Origin: Amphritea sp.
Lineage (GTDB): Bacteria > Pseudomonadota > Gammaproteobacteria > Pseudomonadales > Balneatricaceae
Reading direction: 5' to 3'
DNA length: 64,000 bases
Assembly: GCF_016744155.1 (NCBI RefSeq)
Contig: NZ_JADGEW010000013.1
Span: 1-64,000 of the forward strand
The notes below the pieces were generated by a model, which searched no databases, was not told the DNA's origin, and worked only from the letters and a program-made list of their open reading frames with translations. Positions 1-8,518 of this stretch are shown here, piece by piece. A program made the translations under genes and the position numbers. Numbering within the stretch: the stretch's first letter is position 1; every line of letters starts with the position of its first letter.

Positions 1-1
1 T

Positions 2-553
2 CGTCGTCATCGACCTGAACAACCAGTCTACCTGCTCGGCTTATCTATGGGAGGGATCATCGCATACCACTGGATGCAGGAGTACCCGGATGACCTACAA
101 GGCATTGTTATGGTCAACAGCAGCCTCTCCCCCTGGAACAAACCACACATGCGCTTGCAACCCGGCGCGATGCCAAAACTATTTCGAGCAATGCTCAGTA
201 GCGGCTATCAACGAGAAGCGGCTATTTACGATCTAACCTGCACGGAGCAAAGCCATAGGGAAGAGACCCTCTCTTTTTGGCAGATGTATCAACTAGAATA
301 CCCGGTTAGCTTCAGCAATTTCCGCCTCCAGTTACAATTAGCCATGAAGTGTGGCGGACAGCCCTATCCACCAAAGAAACCATTATTATTGGCCAGTAGC
401 GCGAAGGATCAGCTGGTCAACCCACGCTGCTCTCAACAGTTGGCAGAAGCCTGGAATATGCCACATATCCAACATGCTGATGCGGGGCATGATCTACCCC
501 ATGACCAACCCGAATGGCTGATCCAACAGATAAGCCAGTGGTTAAAAGATTAA
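2..553 (+). CDS. Alpha/beta hydrolase, 3' part (5' end outside window)
   Basis: The open frame runs in from the window edge, so the true start lies upstream. The first visible residues include the nucleophile elbow GLSMGG (Ser near codon 15 of the visible part), typical of alpha/beta-hydrolase esterases and lipases. A candidate acid residue lies in SAKDQLV and the catalytic His in DAGHDLP near the C-terminus, so the triad appears complete. The first internal ATG (position 47) falls inside the nucleophile elbow and cannot be the start. The substrate cannot be told from sequence. The gene converges on the LysR gene, with 6 bp between the two stop codons. Confidence 0.85.
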   Translation, partial: RRHRPEQPVYLLGLSMGGIIAYHWMQEYPDDLQGIVMVNSSLSPWNKPHMRLQPGAMPKLFRAMLSSGYQREAAIYDLTCTEQSHREETLSFWQMYQLEYPVSFSNFRLQLQLAMKCGGQPYPPKKPLLLASSAKDQLVNPRCSQQLAEAWNMPHIQHADAGHDLPHDQPEWLIQQISQWLKD

Positions 554-559
554 AGCTGT

Positions 560-1504
560 CTACTCCTGCTCCTTATCCGTTGCTTCAATATGCTGGGTCA
601 ACAACTCCATAAACAGGTCTCTGGGTTTATTCAGCGGCCCTGATCGACGACTGATGGCAGCAACCTGCAGGTTATAGGAGCGGGTCTCGGGTAATAATGC
701 TCGCATCCGACCTCTATCCACCCACTGCTGAGCAAACTTCTCCGCCATAAAGCCCACATACACTCCAGATAGAATCATCGTTGCACGGGTCTCATAGTAA
801 TACGCTTCCGCTGCTTTATTCATCTCAGCCAGCTGCAGAATTGACTCTGGACTGGTCTGCACACCTGCATGAACCAGCTTACACTCTTTCAATGTGTCAT
901 TAATGAGCTGCTCATCCTGCTCGTTAAATAGCGGATGACGATCACCACAATAGAGCAGTGATTTATCTTTATACATCAGCAGAAAATTCAGCCCCTCAAG
1001 GTCCCGGTGGTGAGGTATAAATCCCACATCTGCATCGCCGTTAATTACCCGCCGCTCGATCTCCCCCAGAGGAGCTGTATCAAAACTGATATAGACGTCT
1101 GGAGCCAACGCCGCAAACTCTGCCAGCACCTCATCCATGCCGCAACGCTCATCCAAACTAATGGTATCCGAGGTCAGAATCCGAACCTCTCCGGTCATCT
1201 GCTGATGCAAGGCATTAACAGTAGAACGAAACTCAGCCAACCGGGAAAACAGCTGGCGAGTGGCGTTATAGATGGTCAACCCCTCCTCTGTCAGCGAAAA
1301 ACCAGAGCGTCCACGCTGACAAAGCTTAAGTTTCAACCGCGCTTCCAGATTAGACATATGTACAGAGATAGTTGAGCGACTGATATTCAGTTCAACCTCA
1401 GCGGCCGAAAAACCACCGCACTCAACAACGGTTTTAAATACCCGCAGCAGGCGAATCTCGTAATCCCCTACTTTGCCCATGCTTTGCAACGCTTTACTGA
1501 CCAT
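560..1504 (-). CDS. LysR-family transcriptional regulator
   Basis: N-terminal winged helix-turn-helix (about residues 15-75, with the recognition segment SRSTISVHMSNLE) followed by a LysR substrate-binding domain, about 314 residues in all, normal for the family. I chose the ATG at 1504 because AAGGT lies 6 nt upstream; an ATG at 1519 in the same frame lacks a good ribosome-binding site. It is divergent from the omega-transaminase gene, with two perfect palindromes in the shared 178-bp promoter region, so it probably controls that gene and itself. The effector is unknown; an amino acid or its semialdehyde would fit the neighbourhood. Confidence 0.85.
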   Translation of the reverse strand: MVSKALQSMGKVGDYEIRLLRVFKTVVECGGFSAAEVELNISRSTISVHMSNLEARLKLKLCQRGRSGFSLTEEGLTIYNATRQLFSRLAEFRSTVNALHQQMTGEVRILTSDTISLDERCGMDEVLAEFAALAPDVYISFDTAPLGEIERRVINGDADVGFIPHHRDLEGLNFLLMYKDKSLLYCGDRHPLFNEQDEQLINDTLKECKLVHAGVQTSPESILQLAEMNKAAEAYYYETRATMILSGVYVGFMAEKFAQQWVDRGRMRALLPETRSYNLQVAAISRRSGPLNKPRDLFMELLTQHIEATDKEQE

Positions 1505-1523
1505 ATCATGACCTTGCATTAAG

Positions 1524-1539
1524 TTTGATGAACATCAAA
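1524..1539. promoter_or_regulatory. Perfect palindrome, candidate LysR operator
   Basis: TTTGATG-AA-CATCAAA is a perfect 16-bp inverted repeat 20 bp upstream of the chosen LysR start, in the divergent LysR/transaminase promoter region. It contains the T-N11-A geometry common to LysR boxes. Function is inferred from position and symmetry only. Confidence 0.5.
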
Positions 1540-1605
1540 GTAAGCATTCAATGTTTGTTATTTATAAGACTTTAACACTAGCGCTAATATGAGGCTATAA
1601 GGCCA

Positions 1606-1621
1606 CTTACTTAAAAGTAAG
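1606..1621. promoter_or_regulatory. Perfect palindrome upstream of the transaminase
   Basis: CTTACTT-AA-AAGTAAG is a second perfect 16-bp inverted repeat in the same divergent region, 61 bp before the transaminase ATG, where it could overlap the promoter. Its sequence differs from the palindrome at 1524, so a second regulator (for example the XRE-cupin protein encoded at 3162-3704) could bind it. This is inference. Confidence 0.45.
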
Positions 1622-1682
1622 AATTCTATGCTGACCTGACTGTACAGCAGGCCATTACTAATAACTTAAACAAGGTTTTCTC

Positions 1683-3002
1683 ATGAGCACAAACATAAAT
1701 ATGGATGCGTTCTGGATGCCATATACGGCTAACCGGGACTTTAAAAGCGATCCACGAATCATCGAGCGCGCTGAAGGTGTTATGTACTACACCAAAGAAG
1801 GCCAGGAGATTCTGGACGCCACCGCTGGCCTCTGGTGTGTAAATGCGGGTCACGGTCGTAGCGAAATCGCCGATGCGGTTAGCAAACAGTTACGTGAACT
1901 GGATTACGCTTCACCTTTTAACTTTGGCCATGATATCGGTTTTGAATTTGCCAACCGACTGATTAAGCACACCCCTGCGCAATTAAATAAAGTGTTCTTT
2001 ACTAACTCCGGTTCTGAAGCCGTTGAGACAGCACTAAAGATCGCTCTGCAATACCAGAATTCACGCGGTAAAGCAGGTAAAACAAAATTCCTCGGCCGGG
2101 AACTGGCTTACCACGGCGTTAACTTCGGTGGTATCTCAGTGGGTGGCCTGACACCAAACCGGGTCGGTTTTGGCCCACTGTTACCGGTTGACCATCTACC
2201 CCATACGCTGGATATCGCGAACAACGCATTCAGCAAAGGCCTGCCAGAACAGGGAATAGATAAAGCTGAAGCCTTAGAGCAGCTGATCCACTTCCACGGT
2301 GCAGACAGCATCGCGGCAGTTATTATCGAGCCGATGAGTGGCGCGGGTGGTGTTATCATGCCTCCTCAGGGCTACCTGAAGCGTATGCGTGAGATCTGTG
2401 ACCAGCACGATATCCTGCTAATTTTTGATGAAGTTATTACTGGCTGGGGCCGTCTTGGCGCAGCCTTTGCTTCTGAAGAGTTTGATGTCGTACCAGACAT
2501 GATCACTTCCGCTAAAGGTATCACCAACGGCGTTATCCCACTGGGCGCGGTATTTGTTAAGGACGAGATCCACGATCAGATCGTTAATAATGTTGCTGTC
2601 GGCGGTATCGAGTTTTACCACGGCTATACCTACTCTGCCCACCCAGTTGCTTGTGCAGCCGGTTTGGCAACCCTGGATATTTATGAAAAGGAAGGTCTGC
2701 TGACCCGCGCAGCTGGCGACATCGGCACTCACTTCGAGACCTCGTTGCATAACCTGAAAGACGCACCTAAAGTGATCGATGTCCGTAACTACGGCCTAGT
2801 CGGCGCAATCCAGTTTGATGCCTCTGTCGCAGCCAACGGACCAATAGGTCTGGACTTCCAGAAGGGCTGTTACAAACGTGGTGTTATGGTGCGAACTATG
2901 GGCAACATCGTCGCCTTCTCTCCACCGTTGACGATTGAAGCGAATCATATTGATCGTCTGGTAAACGTACTGCGCGAAACCGCTGAAGACATGTTCGGCT
3001 AA
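1683..3002 (+). CDS. Class III omega-aminotransferase (beta-alanine:pyruvate transaminase family)
   Basis: A 439-residue PLP-dependent fold type I aminotransferase. The N-terminus (DAFWMPYTANRDF) and the segment around residues 44-58 closely resemble beta-alanine:pyruvate transaminases. The PLP-binding Asp249 sits in IFDEVITGWGR and the Schiff-base Lys278 in ITSAKGI; TNSGSEA near residue 110 binds the cofactor phosphate. Enzymes of this family move the terminal amino group of beta-alanine, GABA, 5-aminovalerate or similar omega-amines to pyruvate. With the semialdehyde dehydrogenase, CoA-transferase and glutaryl-CoA dehydrogenase nearby, 5-aminovalerate is an attractive substrate here, but that is inference. 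An intrinsic terminator follows. Confidence 0.9.
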   Translation: MSTNINMDAFWMPYTANRDFKSDPRIIERAEGVMYYTKEGQEILDATAGLWCVNAGHGRSEIADAVSKQLRELDYASPFNFGHDIGFEFANRLIKHTPAQLNKVFFTNSGSEAVETALKIALQYQNSRGKAGKTKFLGRELAYHGVNFGGISVGGLTPNRVGFGPLLPVDHLPHTLDIANNAFSKGLPEQGIDKAEALEQLIHFHGADSIAAVIIEPMSGAGGVIMPPQGYLKRMREICDQHDILLIFDEVITGWGRLGAAFASEEFDVVPDMITSAKGITNGVIPLGAVFVKDEIHDQIVNNVAVGGIEFYHGYTYSAHPVACAAGLATLDIYEKEGLLTRAAGDIGTHFETSLHNLKDAPKVIDVRNYGLVGAIQFDASVAANGPIGLDFQKGCYKRGVMVRTMGNIVAFSPPLTIEANHIDRLVNVLRETAEDMFG

Positions 3003-3065
3003 ACCGAACCCTGATGCCTGCAAAAACCGGGTAACCCGCCCCCCAGCGAGCCCGGCCATTTTATA

Positions 3066-3103
3066 CGGACCTTAAATACATGCTTTAAGGTCCGTTTTTT
3101 TTT
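3066..3103 (+). terminator. Intrinsic terminator after the omega-transaminase
   Basis: A perfect 11-bp stem CGGACCTTAAA/TTTAAGGTCCG with a 7-nt loop is followed by nine T residues, 63 bp downstream of the transaminase stop. Confidence 0.93.
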
Positions 3104-3161
3104 GCGCGTAAATCTAGTCACCGAAGCTCTGTCAGAGGGGAAATTAAGCCGAATCTACATT

Positions 3162-3704
3162 TTAAACAGAAGGGTTAGCGCTGATTATTTCGCACACTTC
3201 ATCTGAAATATTACGAAACCGGTGAGGCCGATTACTATTAAAATAGTAACCATCACCCGTCTTGAGCTGATAAACCTGAAAGCCAACCGTCAATTCAATC
3301 TCGCCACTGACGACAACCCCACCCTCTTCACCCGGATGTTGCAGCATCTCAGGACCTGTTTCTGCGCCTGGCGCATAACACTCTTTCAACAGATCCATAG
3401 AGCGCCCCTTACTACGAGCTCCAATCAAATAAAGACTGAGGTTATTAGAGCCAATATCCGGCATATCTTCAGGCTTGTAGACCACGCTCTCCGTCTCGAT
3501 TTCCTCAGTTTCCATGGTAAAAAAATCACCGATGGAGATAGGTATACCAGACAAAACTTTTTTCAGAGAACTGACCGATGGGCTGACATTATTCTTCTCG
3601 ATCATTGATATTGTACTATTGGTAACCCCGACACGCTTAGCCAGCTCTCGTTGCGAAAGCCCCTTCATCTTGCGAATCATTTGTAACCGCCCGCCAACAT
3701 CCAT
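3162..3704 (-). CDS. XRE-family HTH regulator with C-terminal cupin (PuuR-like)
   Basis: The N-terminal helix-turn-helix (residues 1-60; LSQRELAKRVGVTNSTISMIE) is followed by a cupin_2 barrel (about residues 105-175) with the metal/ligand region HPGEEGGVV and FNSNRPHRF. This is the architecture of PuuR and related repressors of polyamine or GABA catabolism, usually about 180-190 residues. The frame stays open far upstream through a heptamer repeat that would encode EQRATSN units, but homologous proteins begin at the HTH, so I start at ATG 3704. A GTG at 3713 is an alternative. Likely regulates the adjacent amino-acid/semialdehyde genes. Confidence 0.82.
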   Translation of the reverse strand: MDVGGRLQMIRKMKGLSQRELAKRVGVTNSTISMIEKNNVSPSVSSLKKVLSGIPISIGDFFTMETEEIETESVVYKPEDMPDIGSNNLSLYLIGARSKGRSMDLLKECYAPGAETGPEMLQHPGEEGGVVVSGEIELTVGFQVYQLKTGDGYYFNSNRPHRFRNISDEVCEIISANPSV

Positions 3705-3833
3705 ATTTTCCACAGTACTTCCCGCCGTCTGATGTTCAGTTAATAAAATAACCACCCGCTTAACAGAACCAAAACAGGACGCAAGGTGTGCAGAATATTT
3801 TATACAAAGAACAAAGGAAGGGAAAGAGAGGGG

Positions 3834-3945
3834 GTTACTCGTTACTCGTTGCTCGTTGCTCGTTGCTCGTTGCTCGTTGCTCGTTGCTCGTTGCTCGTTG
3901 CTCGTTGCTCGTTGCTCGTTGCTCGTTGCTCGTTGCTCGTTGCTC
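3834..3945. repeat. Heptamer tandem array, 16 units of GTTGCTC
   Basis: Sixteen head-to-tail 7-bp units fill 112 bp without interruption; the first two are GTTACTC and the other fourteen are identical GTTGCTC. The array lies 130 bp upstream of the ATG of the XRE-cupin regulator, between that gene and the semialdehyde dehydrogenase terminator. Identical short units of this number are expected to gain or lose copies by replication slippage. The unit keeps all three plus-strand frames open, giving meaningless LLVARCS-type ORFs. The same heptamer in inverse orientation (GAGCAAC) occurs in the dispersed repeats listed elsewhere. Confidence 0.95.
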
Positions 3946-4026
3946 AGAATTATCAGCCCCTGCTCAACCAACACGACAACTTCCTTACAAAGTCATAAAC
4001 TCTCTAATTATCAATCACTAATAAAA

Positions 4027-4128
4027 GAAGGCTTTTAGCGAGCAACGAGCAAGTCACGCCTTTTGTGACGTTCGAACCACGAACAACGGCTCTTATACGT
4101 TCGAACAACGAGCTACGGCTTTTAAAGC
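4027..4128. repeat. Dispersed intergenic repeat, family B
   Basis: This stretch carries GAGCAACGAGCAAG, a GTCAC/GTGAC small hairpin, GACGTTCGAA and ends GAGCTACGGCTTTT. The same ordered elements recur at 36640-36706, 37690-37773 and 39430-39496. A partial copy lies at 33427-33487. No coding capacity. Confidence 0.75.
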
Positions 4129-4142
4129 TTTTTTGCCACGAA

Positions 4143-4175
4143 CAAAAAAAAACGCATCTATATAGATGCGTTTTT
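4143..4175 (-). terminator. Intrinsic terminator after the semialdehyde dehydrogenase (bidirectional)
   Basis: ACGCATCTA-TA-TAGATGCGT is a palindrome flanked by an A-run on one side and T5 on the other. Read on the minus strand it lies 22 bp after the dehydrogenase stop and ends in a long U-tract. It would also stop transcription entering from the repeat side. Confidence 0.88.
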
Positions 4176-4197
4176 AGACTAAATTCGCTTCGCGGCT

Positions 4198-5655
4198 TTA
4201 TAGCCCACCAATCAACGTATATTTAATCTCTAGATAATCATCCATTCCGTATTTGGAACCTTCACGGCCGGTACCTGACTCTTTTATACCGCCGAAAGGT
4301 GCTACTTCAGTGGAGAGTATACCGTCATTCACCGCTACCATACCGTACTCAAGCGCTTCAGATACGCGGAACACACGAGCATAGTCACGGGTAAAGAAGT
4401 ACGCCGCAAGACCAGACTCGGTATCGTTTGCAATCTGCACCGCTTCCTCTTCAGTTTCAAAACGGAACAGAGGTGCTACCGGGCCGAAGATCTCTTCACG
4501 GGCCAGACGCATATCATTAGTGATGTCAGCAACAATCGTTGGCTGATAGAAGTTACCACCCAGCTCGTGAGGCTTACCACCAGCAATAATACGGGCACCT
4601 TTAGCAACCGCATCGTCAACCATTAAGGTTACCTTCTCTACTGCGGCACGATTGATCAGTGGCCCTTGCTGGAACTCACCTTCCGAACAGTTACCTACTT
4701 CCAACTTCGCCACTTCTGCTGCGTAACGCTGTGCGAACTCTTCGAAAATACCACTCTGAATCAGCAGACGATTAGCACAGACACAAGTCTGACCTGAGTT
4801 ACGATATTTTGAAGCCATCGCTGCTGGAATTGCTTTATCCAGATCCGCATCATCAAAGATGATCAACGGGGCGTTACCACCAAGCTCCATAGAGGTCTTC
4901 TTAACAGTATCCGCACACTGACGCATCAACTGCTTACCCACCGGCGTCGAACCGGTAAAGGAGAGCTTGCGAACAATCGAGCTATCGGTCAGCGTCTTAC
5001 CAACTTCAATCGGACGCTTAGTTGTCACTACGCTGATAACACCAGCGGGAATACCCGCTCGATCAGCCAGTTCCATTAAGGCCAGGGCAGACAACGGCGT
5101 ATCTTCAGCAGGCTTAATGATCATTGTGCAACCTACCGCTAGTGCCGGAGCACATTTACGGGTGATCATCGCATTAGGGAAGTTCCAAGGCGTTATCGCC
5201 GCGGTCACACCGATAGGCTCTTTCGTCACAATAATACGCTTATCAGCGGCGTGAGTAGGTATCACATCACCATAAGCCCGCTTACCTTCTTCTGCATACC
5301 ATTCAATAAAGGAAGCGCCATAAAGCACTTCACCTGCAGATTCAGCAATAGGTTTGCCCTGCTCTGCAGTCATCAGAATAGCCAGATCATCTTTATTGGC
5401 AACAATCAGCTCAAACCACTTACGTAACAGTACGGAGCGTTCTTTCGCCGTTTTCTTTTTCCAACTTTTGAAAGCGACCTCAGCGGCAGCGATGGCAGCT
5501 TCAGTTTCCTCTGCTCCCAGATCTGGCACCGTGGCGATCTGCTCACCTGTTGCCGGATTGAGTACCGGATTAGTTTCACCGTTCAGTGCATCTATCCACT
5601 GACCATTTACGTAGGCTTGTTGCTTTAACAGGGAGGGATCTTTCAGGGTAATCAT
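4198..5655 (-). CDS. gabD: NAD(P)-dependent succinate/glutarate semialdehyde dehydrogenase
   Basis: A 485-residue aldehyde dehydrogenase of the GabD/DavD group. Asn159 (TPWNFPN), the NAD-site FTGSTPVGK around 233-241, general base Glu257 (MELGG) and catalytic Cys291 (SGQTCVC) are all present. The start at 5655 is preceded by GGAG at 6 nt; an in-frame ATG at 5676 lacks a site. It oxidises succinate semialdehyde (GABA route) or glutarate semialdehyde (5-aminovalerate route). DavD and GabD cannot be separated by motif. The genes for glutarate activation and glutaryl-CoA dehydrogenation just upstream on the same strand favour a glutarate role. Confidence 0.92.
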   Translation of the reverse strand: MITLKDPSLLKQQAYVNGQWIDALNGETNPVLNPATGEQIATVPDLGAEETEAAIAAAEVAFKSWKKKTAKERSVLLRKWFELIVANKDDLAILMTAEQGKPIAESAGEVLYGASFIEWYAEEGKRAYGDVIPTHAADKRIIVTKEPIGVTAAITPWNFPNAMITRKCAPALAVGCTMIIKPAEDTPLSALALMELADRAGIPAGVISVVTTKRPIEVGKTLTDSSIVRKLSFTGSTPVGKQLMRQCADTVKKTSMELGGNAPLIIFDDADLDKAIPAAMASKYRNSGQTCVCANRLLIQSGIFEEFAQRYAAEVAKLEVGNCSEGEFQQGPLINRAAVEKVTLMVDDAVAKGARIIAGGKPHELGGNFYQPTIVADITNDMRLAREEIFGPVAPLFRFETEEEAVQIANDTESGLAAYFFTRDYARVFRVSEALEYGMVAVNDGILSTEVAPFGGIKESGTGREGSKYGMDDYLEIKYTLIGGL

Positions 5656-5804
5656 GTGTGACTCCAAAAACAGCATTACCGCCCGTTTAAAACTAAACCA
5701 GGCGGTAACTATTCAGTAGAACAATTCAGTAGAACTTTTTAGTAGCGTTTTTTAGTATAACGTTTTCGCGGGGCAGATATGCCTCACAAAGACTGCTGCC
5801 TATT

Positions 5805-7010
5805 TCAGGCAACAACCTTTTCTGCTTTCAGCTGGGCAATCTCTTCTTCACTCAATCCAATACCTGCGAGCACACCATCAGTATGCTGCCCCAACATTGG
5901 AGGTGCAGAGCTATATTCGATCGGAGTTTCTGAAAACTTAACCGGGTTTGCCACCGACGGGACAGTGCCCGCTTTGGGATGAGGCAATTCGATCTGCATC
6001 TTCCGATGCTTTACCTGCTGGTCATCAAAGACTTTATCCAGAGTATTTATTGGGCCACAGGGCACTCCACACTCAGACAAATTTTCCAGCCACCAATCAC
6101 TACGTTGGCCTTTCATCAACTCTGCCACCAAGGGTGTCAGGTCATCACGGTTTTCAACCCGTAGTGAATTAGTTGCAAAAGCCGGGTTATCAGCTAGATC
6201 AGAAACACCCGCCAGCTTACAGAATCGTGCAAACTGCCCATCATTACCCACCGCCAGAATGATGTGACCATCGGCAGTAGGAAAAGCTTCATAAGGAACG
6301 ATATTAGGATGAGCATTACCCAAACGAGCCGGAGGCTTGCCGCCTACCAGGTAGTTCATCGCCTGATTAGCCAGGGTTGCCACCTGAACATCCAGCAGCG
6401 CCATATCAATATGCTGGCCTATACCTGTTTCAGTACGGTGCAGCAGCGCAGCCTGAATCGCATTACAGGCATAGAGCCCGGTCATTACATCCACCAGGGC
6501 GACGCCTACTTTCATCGGCTGACCATCCGGGTCACCGGTAACACTCATCAAGCCACCCATGGCCTGAATCATGAAGTCATAACCAGCACGTTCCGCGTAG
6601 GGGCCATCCTGACCAAAACCAGTTACAGAGCAGTAGACCAATCCAGGATTAACCGATTTGAGGCTATCGTAGTCGAGGTCATACTTCTTCAGACCGCCGA
6701 CTTTATAGTTTTCAATAACCACATCAACATCTGCAACAAGGCGCTTGATCAACTCCTGCCCTGCTGCTGTCGTCATATCGATGGCAATCGATTGCTTACC
6801 CCGATTTGCAGAGTGAAAGTACGCTGCATCGGTGGGGTTACCTTCTTCGTCTTTAACAAAGGGAGGCCCCCAGCCACGGGTATCATCACCGCAGCCAGGA
6901 CGTTCCACCTTAATCACTTCAGCACCAAAATCTGCCAGCATCTGACCGGCCCAGGGGCCCGCCAGAATACGACTCAGATCTAGTACTTTGATGTGAGACA
7001 AGGCACCCAT
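5805..7010 (-). CDS. CaiB/BaiF-family CoA-transferase, probably glutarate CoA-transferase
   Basis: A 401-residue type III CoA-transferase with the N-terminal fold (VLDLSRILAGPWAGQMLADFGAE type) and catalytic Asp174 in VDVMTGLY. These enzymes move CoA from succinyl-CoA or another donor to a carboxylate through an aspartyl anhydride. The start codon overlaps the stop of the glutaryl-CoA dehydrogenase gene by 1 bp (TGATG), so the two are translationally coupled. That pairing matches the succinyl-CoA:glutarate CoA-transferase/GcdH pairing known in glutarate degradation. The function is inferred from this pairing. Confidence 0.87.
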   Translation of the reverse strand: MGALSHIKVLDLSRILAGPWAGQMLADFGAEVIKVERPGCGDDTRGWGPPFVKDEEGNPTDAAYFHSANRGKQSIAIDMTTAAGQELIKRLVADVDVVIENYKVGGLKKYDLDYDSLKSVNPGLVYCSVTGFGQDGPYAERAGYDFMIQAMGGLMSVTGDPDGQPMKVGVALVDVMTGLYACNAIQAALLHRTETGIGQHIDMALLDVQVATLANQAMNYLVGGKPPARLGNAHPNIVPYEAFPTADGHIILAVGNDGQFARFCKLAGVSDLADNPAFATNSLRVENRDDLTPLVAELMKGQRSDWWLENLSECGVPCGPINTLDKVFDDQQVKHRKMQIELPHPKAGTVPSVANPVKFSETPIEYSSAPPMLGQHTDGVLAGIGLSEEEIAQLKAEKVVA

Positions 7011-8197
7011 CAGAAGAACGCCTGAATGCCCGTCATCGCACGACCCAAAATCAGAGCGTGAATATCATGGGTTCCTTCGTAGGTGTTAACCGCTTCAAGG
7101 TTCATCACGTGGCGGATAACGCCAAACTCATCGGAGATACCGTTGCCGCCATGCATATCACGTGCAACACGAGCGATATCCAGAGACTTACCACAGTTGT
7201 TTCGCTTCATCAGAGAGATTAGCTCAACAGGACAACGATTATCATCCATAAGACGACCCATCTGCAGACAACCCTGCAAGCCCAGAGAGATCTCGGTTTG
7301 CATATCTGCCAGTTTCTTCTGTACCAGCTGATTAGCCGCCAGAGGACGCTGGAACTGGATACGATCTAAAGTGTACTGACGAGCAGAGGTCCAGCAGTAT
7401 TCAGCGGCACCTAAAGCACCCCAAGCGATACCGTAACGAGCTTTGTTAAGGCAGCCGAAAGGACCCGCAAGACCCTCAACACCTGGCAACAGGTTTTCGT
7501 CTGGAACAAATACATCTTCCATTACGATCTCACCCGTCACAGAAGCACGTAGCGAGAACTTACCTTCAATCTTCGGTGCGCTCAGGCCTTTCATTCCTTT
7601 TTCAAGAACAAAGCCGCGAACAACGCCGTCCAGTTTCGCCCAAACAACAAAGACGTCTGCTACCGGTGAATTGGTAATCCACATCTTCGCGCCCTTAACG
7701 ATGTAACCACCGTCAACTTTGGTCGCGCGAGTTTTCATATTATTTGGATCAGAACCAACATCAGGCTCAGTCAGACCGAAACAACCGATCCACTCACCGG
7801 ACGCCAGCTTAGGCAGGTACTTCATTCGCTGCTCTTCGCTACCATATGCATAGATAGGGTGCATAACCAAAGAGGACTGTACTGACATAGCAGAACGGTA
7901 ACCACTATCAACACGCTCAACCTCACGGGCAACCAGACCGTAACAAACGTAATTTACTTCAGAACCACCGTACTGCTCTGGCAGAGTTGAACCCAACAGG
8001 CCCAGTTCACCCAGCTCCTGCATGATCTCAGTGTGGAAAATTTCGTGACGGTTTGCTTCCAATACCCGCGGTAGCAACTTGTCCTGACAGTATTCGTGAG
8101 CAGCGTCACGTACCATCCGCTCTTCTTCTGTCAGTTGAGTTTCAAGGGAAAAAGGATCTTCCCAGTTAAATGCAGGCTTAGTAGAAGATTTGCTCAT
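7010..8197 (-). CDS. gcdH: Glutaryl-CoA dehydrogenase
   Basis: A 395-residue acyl-CoA dehydrogenase of the GCDH type: acyl-CoA_dh_N, middle ([13 protein letters not shown]) and C-terminal domains with catalytic Glu374 in [10 protein letters not shown]. Arg near residue 100 in [13 protein letters not shown] is the glutaryl-carboxylate-binding segment typical of GCDH. It oxidatively decarboxylates glutaryl-CoA to crotonyl-CoA, passing electrons to ETF. An AGAGG lies 8 nt before the ATG. It is the first gene of a two-gene operon with the CoA-transferase, possibly read on to the semialdehyde dehydrogenase after a 149-bp gap. Confidence 0.94.
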   Translation of the reverse strand: MSKSSTKPAFNWEDPFSLETQLTEEERMVRDAAHEYCQDKLLPRVLEANRHEIFHTEIMQELGELGLLGSTLPEQYGGSEVNYVCYGLVAREVERVDSGYRSAMSVQSSLVMHPIYAYGSEEQRMKYLPKLASGEWIGCFGLTEPDVGSDPNNMKTRATKVDGGYIVKGAKMWITNSPVADVFVVWAKLDGVVRGFVLEKGMKGLSAPKIEGKFSLRASVTGEIVMEDVFVPDENLLPGVEGLAGPFGCLNKARYGIAWGALGAAEYCWTSARQYTLDRIQFQRPLAANQLVQKKLADMQTEISLGLQGCLQMGRLMDDNRCPVELISLMKRNNCGKSLDIARVARDMHGGNGISDEFGVIRHVMNLEAVNTYEGTHDIHALILGRAMTGIQAFF

Positions 8198-8230
8198 AGA
8201 ACAGGCCTCTTGCTTCTCAGGTTATATGCA

Positions 8231-8249
8231 ATTACCGCCGACAGGTAAT
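8231..8249. promoter_or_regulatory. Inverted repeat upstream of gcdH; 8198-8518 otherwise non-coding
   Basis: ATTACC-N7-GGTAAT lies 34 bp upstream of the gcdH ATG and has the spacing of a LysR-type half-site pair. LysR regulators (GcdR) control gcdH in pseudomonads, but none is adjacent here; the nearest is at 560-1504. The rest of the 320-bp gap up to 8518 shows no ORF, repeat or clear terminator. Confidence 0.4.
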
Positions 8250-8518
8250 GATTATCAGCAGCACATTGTTCATTATTTTTTACAAAACCAAGGAACCAGC
8301 AACTTAAAAACTGGCCCAATTTCGTCCTAAGCAGATAATAAACTCTCGCTTCACTAATCGTATATGCCCCTTCGGGGGGAGTTCATCACAGTATCACTAA
8401 TCAAAGCGACTCCGTCGCTCATCATTTCAAACTAATTCTTAGCCTTAAAAGATGTCCACCTGGCAGTAACCTATCTGCTAGGATAGAAACATTAGAATAA
8501 CCATAAAAGGATGACTTA

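Noticed and set aside
3834-3945. CRISPR array
   Set aside because: Units are 7 bp and contiguous, with no spacers and no cas genes.
3714-3974. N-terminal extension of the XRE-cupin regulator through the heptamer array
   Set aside because: Homologous regulators begin at the HTH, and the extension is mostly EQRATSN repeat. Kept only as a possible phase-variable fusion.
3786-4038. Several overlapping plus-strand ORFs of LLVARCS repeats
   Set aside because: They are the heptamer array read in all three frames; there is no ribosome-binding site and no family outside the repeat.
6264-6983. 239-residue ORF antisense to the CoA-transferase gene
   Set aside because: Fully inside a convincing gene on the other strand, with no start signal or known motif.
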